Source: Archilochus colubris (Eukaryota > Chordata > Aves > Apodiformes > Trochilidae). From it: a DNA stretch of 64,000 nucleotides. The stretch spans positions 1,497,269 through 1,561,268 of the forward strand of contig CM041102.1 of the NCBI GenBank assembly GCA_023079485.1, read 5' to 3'. Under the pieces are notes generated by a model, which had not been told where the DNA came from, made no database searches, and worked only from the letters and a program-made list of their open reading frames with translations. Both the position numbers and the translations under genes were made by a program. Shown one piece after another: positions 60,301-64,000 of this stretch (within the stretch, counting starts at the first letter, position 1; the number at the start of each line of letters is the position of its first letter).

Positions 60301-63300
60301 AGCTCTCAGGAGGACCAAATCCTTCCACAGCCTTTCAATTAGCTTCTAATCCCTTTGCTCCCATAAAATCTCAGCTGCTGGCTGCTCCTGCTTGTGCATT
60401 TCCACTGGCCACAAAGCCACCTCCTGGAGCATCTGTGCTTGAGGCTGGAACCTCCCTCCTGCCAATGGCCACACCTCACCACAAAGAGCATGGAATTGCA
60501 AACCTTTTCTTTTTTGTTTTTTTTTTTTTTTTTTTCTCCCAGTTAGCATAAAACAAGCAGACACCCCATCACCATCCTCTGCTTCAGCTCTGATGCAAAC
60601 TTCTTCCACCTGGCCAAGTGAGGCGTTCAAAAACTAGGAATAAGTAGGAAAAGCAAAAAAAAAAAGAAAAAAAAAGGGAAAAAAAAAAAAAGGCTGTCAG
60701 GAGAGATATTTTTAAACACATGACACAGAGGAGTGTGACACACTTGGTGTTCTCAGTGGGTGGGTGCAGTGTTATTTCATGTTATTCTTGTCCCTGGGCC
60801 CAGCATTACAAGTGCCCACGTTATTAGTGGTGACTGATAATGGTGTGTGTGACACGAGTGCCTGGGCCCAGCCTGACACCAGGGGCTGTGCTGGGGGGGG
60901 GTGTCCAGCTGCAGCCCCACGCTGGGGGTGTTGGTGCCACTGAGGGTTATTAGGATGGGGAGGCTCCAAAAAAAAAAGCCATTTCTTTTTGCCTTGCTCC
61001 TGTTTCCCTGGGGCATCTCCATCCCAGCTGGCATTGCTGCCAGGCCAACTTTCCATCTTCTGTTTGTCCATCTGGGGGCTTCCAGTCCTCAGGGGGGGGT
61101 TTGGAGATGGAAAGAGCAGGGACCACGGTTGTGGGATCCAGGGAGGTGATGGTGAAGGTGGCAGAGGCTGATGCCAGCCCATGTCTGACAAGCTCAGACA
61201 TGAAGTGGGGGTTTTATAGCCCTGTTAAAGGCAGCTGAGAGAGGAGATCCTGGAAGGAGCTGGATTAATTTCTGTTAGATCCCCAAACAGCTCCCTGGAG
61301 CTGGGCCAGCTGCCTTGGCCCTGGTTCCCTCTCATGCTCACTGCTTTCCTGTGCCTTGCTGCCACCATCTCTGGGGCTGAGCCCTCCATGGGGCTGTGCA
61401 TGATGGAGCAGGATGGGCACAAGTAGGATTACAGGAATGGCAGCAGGAGAGCCACTTGCTTGAAGCTCAGGAGGTTTCAAATCAGGGCTGGGGATGAATC
61501 TTGTCTTCCCTTCATACTTGGGATCATCACAAAGTTTGCTGTAACACTGGGCTGGTGGGAAGGTTTAGTGATGGCTTTGGGGGTGCTCCATCTTAACCCA
61601 AGTTAGCTCTGAGTTCCCAGCTCAGAAACCAGGGAAATGTCCTCCCCATCCCAAAGCAAAGGCAGCAGGGAGAAGCTATGGACTCAGAAAAAGTCCATAA
61701 AAGTCCATTTAAAGGAGAATTTTTGTTAAATACTTTAAGATGTGGATAAAAGGAGAAACAAACCCCTTGCATACGTTTGACTCATACAGGTTTGTTCTGT
61801 AAAGCTGAAAACTGGAGGAAATTTGTCTTTTGATCCATTTCTGTATGAAAGACAGAGAAACTTGTTGTCAGACTCAGCACATGGGATGTGCTGCCTCATC
61901 CCCCATCACCTGCCTAGGGATGCAGGGCCAGGCTGGAGGTTCCTGCACCTCCTGAGCTCTGCATCTCTGCAAACTGGGGAGAGAAGGTGACCAGCAAAGC
62001 CCTGAGCTTTCCCTTTCTCCCACTGCTCAGAAATCTCCGTGGTGCCTTGATCCCCCACCACGACCAATGGATCCTGGCTCTTTTTTTATGGAGACTCCCC
62101 ACTGAGGCAGACGCCAGTTAAAAGGTTACTGCCCAGCTGTGAAATCTGGAGACAGGGGAACAGCTCAATGCTGGAGTGACCTCATATCTCATATTTATTG
62201 ACTAAATGTGGCTTGAACTAGTCACCACTAGTAAAATAAACCACAGCCCCGAGTACTGCAGGAATATTCCATGGCAGACAGACTGCTGGTTCCTTGTTGC
62301 ACTTTTTCTTTCACTTAAAAAAAAGAAAAAAAAAAGGCAAAAACTTTGTCACTAATCTCAGTGCATTTACAGGGCAGGTCCTGCAGAAACCTTTTTTGGG
62401 CAAGCTTGCTTTTTCCTATGGGAAGAGCTGGGAATCTCTTGGTTTTGCAGTGAAGGAAAAGGAGTGAATGAGCCTTTGGGATTAGTTTTTGCTCAAGAAA
62501 AAACTTGTTTATACCAGGACAGATGTGAGAGGCTTTAAAAGAGGTCTGGGGACAGGTGGCTTTTTTGTGACATCTATGTCCATGTCACACTTGGTATCTC
62601 AGGTGAGCAGTAGCTGTGGCATATCAGGAGGCTGCCTTAGGTTTTGTCTGATGGAAGGAACTGATGTGGAATGAACAAAGTGATTGATTTCTTGCTCCTG
62701 CAGCAAATGAAACCCATCCAGTATCAGGGATGTGTCCAGAGCATCTCCAGCAGTGAAGTTGGGGATTCTGAGTGCTGCCAGGGGCTGATGATGCACACAT
62801 GGCATCCCCTCCTGGCCTGGTGACCCATTCCTCATCCCCTTCTGACCCAAAAGAGCCTGGGGGGATGTTACAAACCATCTGCCTGGTGGCTTCTGGGGGT
62901 CCCTGTGCCACACACACGAGGGGCTGGGCTGGAAAAGCTGGGGGGGGTGTTGCAGGTGTTGCTCTGACTCCCTGCCTGGGGTTACCCTTTTGGTGCAGTT
63001 TCCCTTTGGAGATTTCCATGTGCATGGAAATCTCCAGGACTGGAAAAAAGACCAACTTGGCAGCAGGATGGGATGCAGATGTTCCAGCTGGGAGCCCCCA
63101 TCACGCCGGGCTGTAAACTGCAGTGGCCACTTTTCAGTAGGGTAATGATGCAGAAATCCCCTCCCTCACCCATCCTTCCCCTCCCCACCCACCAATTTCT
63201 CAGCTAAACCACGTAAGAGACTCAGAACTCAAGGCTGAGTTGATGGGGAGTGGTTATTTGGAGGTGAGCAATGATATGGAGTGAGATAAGGGGATGGGTC

Positions 63301-63918
63301 AAGTCCCTGGTCACATCACCTGGGATCTCAGGCTCGTTGTTATCCTGGCTGCTTTTCCAAGCTAATATGTAAAGAGATAATGAGGATCAGAGGAAGGAGA
63401 GGAAATGGCCTTGTTAATGCTTAGTAGAGAGAATTCTGTCTTCTTCTGGCTGGGGGGAACTTTGCCAGCAGAGACCAAGAGGAGCATCTTCCCCCCTGCT
63501 CTGACACCCATTCTTCCTGAGAAAATGTGGTCATTGAGACTGAAGCTTTCTCTTCCCTCTTTTATTAGGTAGGAAAAACTACTTGTGTCTCCTGTTGTCT
63601 GTGATAATGTTTTGATAGGGGAATAAATATTTTAAAGGAATTACAGATGGTCTGAAATACCATAGCACTAGTACAGAATTCCATGGCACTATTGCAAAAC
63701 TCTGGATTTTAGGAAGCAGCGTTCACAAGTGGTGACATGACTGAAGTGCTGCTTTGCAGTCACAAAAAAGAACTTGATTGCTTGCTTGCCCTTATTGTTC
63801 TTTGATTTATTTAATTTCCTGTCCCTGATTTGAGCAGGACTCTGGTTTGATTTGTGTCCCAGCTCCATTTGCTCAACACAAGATGAGCAGGGTTTGAAGA
63901 CTTTGTCGGGAGGGGGTT
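57301..63918. other. Intergenic, distal upstream desert
   Basis: Unique sequence with A/T homopolymers (about 59,877-59,891, 60,100-60,133, 60,515-60,536, 60,655-60,692, 62,317-62,336) and the perfect palindrome at 63,008. Stretches near 62,160-62,280 and 63,590-63,710 are AT-rich and could be conserved. No gene recognised. Confidence 0.55.
63008..63035. repeat. Perfect 13-bp inverted repeat with 2-bp spacer
   Basis: GGAGATTTCCATG, TG, CATGGAAATCTCC. Both arms match with no mismatch, giving a 28-bp palindrome able to extrude as a cruciform. No repeat family was recognised. Confidence 0.95.
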
Positions 63919-64000
63919 GTGCTGTTTAATCCCACACATTTCTGCTGTTTAATCCCACACATTTCTGCTGTTTATTTCCACACATTTCTGCTGTTTAATT
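63919..64000. repeat. 23-bp tandem repeat running off the window end
   Basis: Units of TGCTGTTTAATCCCACACATTTC, about 3.5 copies to the last base, with one TTATTT variant. The array continues beyond the window, so its size is unknown. Confidence 0.93.

Noticed and set aside
63008..63035. MicroRNA hairpin
   Set aside because: A 13-bp stem with a 2-nt loop is too short for a pre-miRNA and flanking arms do not extend the pairing.

Overview
This is a window of vertebrate, almost certainly avian, genomic DNA. The evidence is a single recognisable multi-exon gene whose protein is SOX9 in a bird-like form, several 3'-end fragments of CR1 LINEs (the dominant bird retroposon), compact introns and many simple repeats. 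The species cannot be named from the sequence. The SOX9 C-terminal half departs from the chicken and human proteins as I remember them.

SOX9 is the only gene I can support and lies on the minus strand. A TATA-like box sits near 20,122-20,129, the start codon is at 19,676, and there are three coding exons (19,676-19,246; 18,211-17,958; 17,356-16,563). A stop is followed by an AT-rich 3' UTR of about 2 kb, ending at an AATAAA signal near 14,583-14,588. All splice sites are GT/AG and the reading frame is intact. The predicted protein has 492 residues and human residue numbering holds through the HMG box. The promoter has two CCAAT boxes in opposite orientation, a GC box and a CpG island that continues into GC-rich, G-quadruplex-prone DNA.

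The rest looks like part of the SOX9 gene desert: about 14.5 kb downstream of the gene (1-14,560) and about 44 kb upstream (20,100-64,000). It holds CR1 fragments, two probable ancient tRNA-derived SINE remnants, seven sizeable tandem arrays, a 440-bp polypyrimidine tract and short inverted repeats. It also holds several AT-rich or CpG-rich stretches dense in developmental transcription-factor motifs, which are candidate SOX9 enhancers. The strongest are a SOX/GATA/RUNX/TCF cluster about 2.3 kb upstream of the TSS (22,390-22,560), a SOX-OCT composite site downstream (5,715-5,728), a palindromic NK-homeodomain pair (13,240-13,258), a second small CpG island (11,210-11,640), and a SOXE-dimer-like palindrome (55,590-55,602). 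Their conservation and activity are inferred and could not be tested here.

Most long open frames in the window are by-products of GC-rich or tandemly repeated DNA, open on both strands and in several frames. I saw no tRNA, rRNA, CRISPR or viral gene. I did not find a clearly new biological system. The observations worth following are regulatory elements and lineage-specific SOX9 changes.
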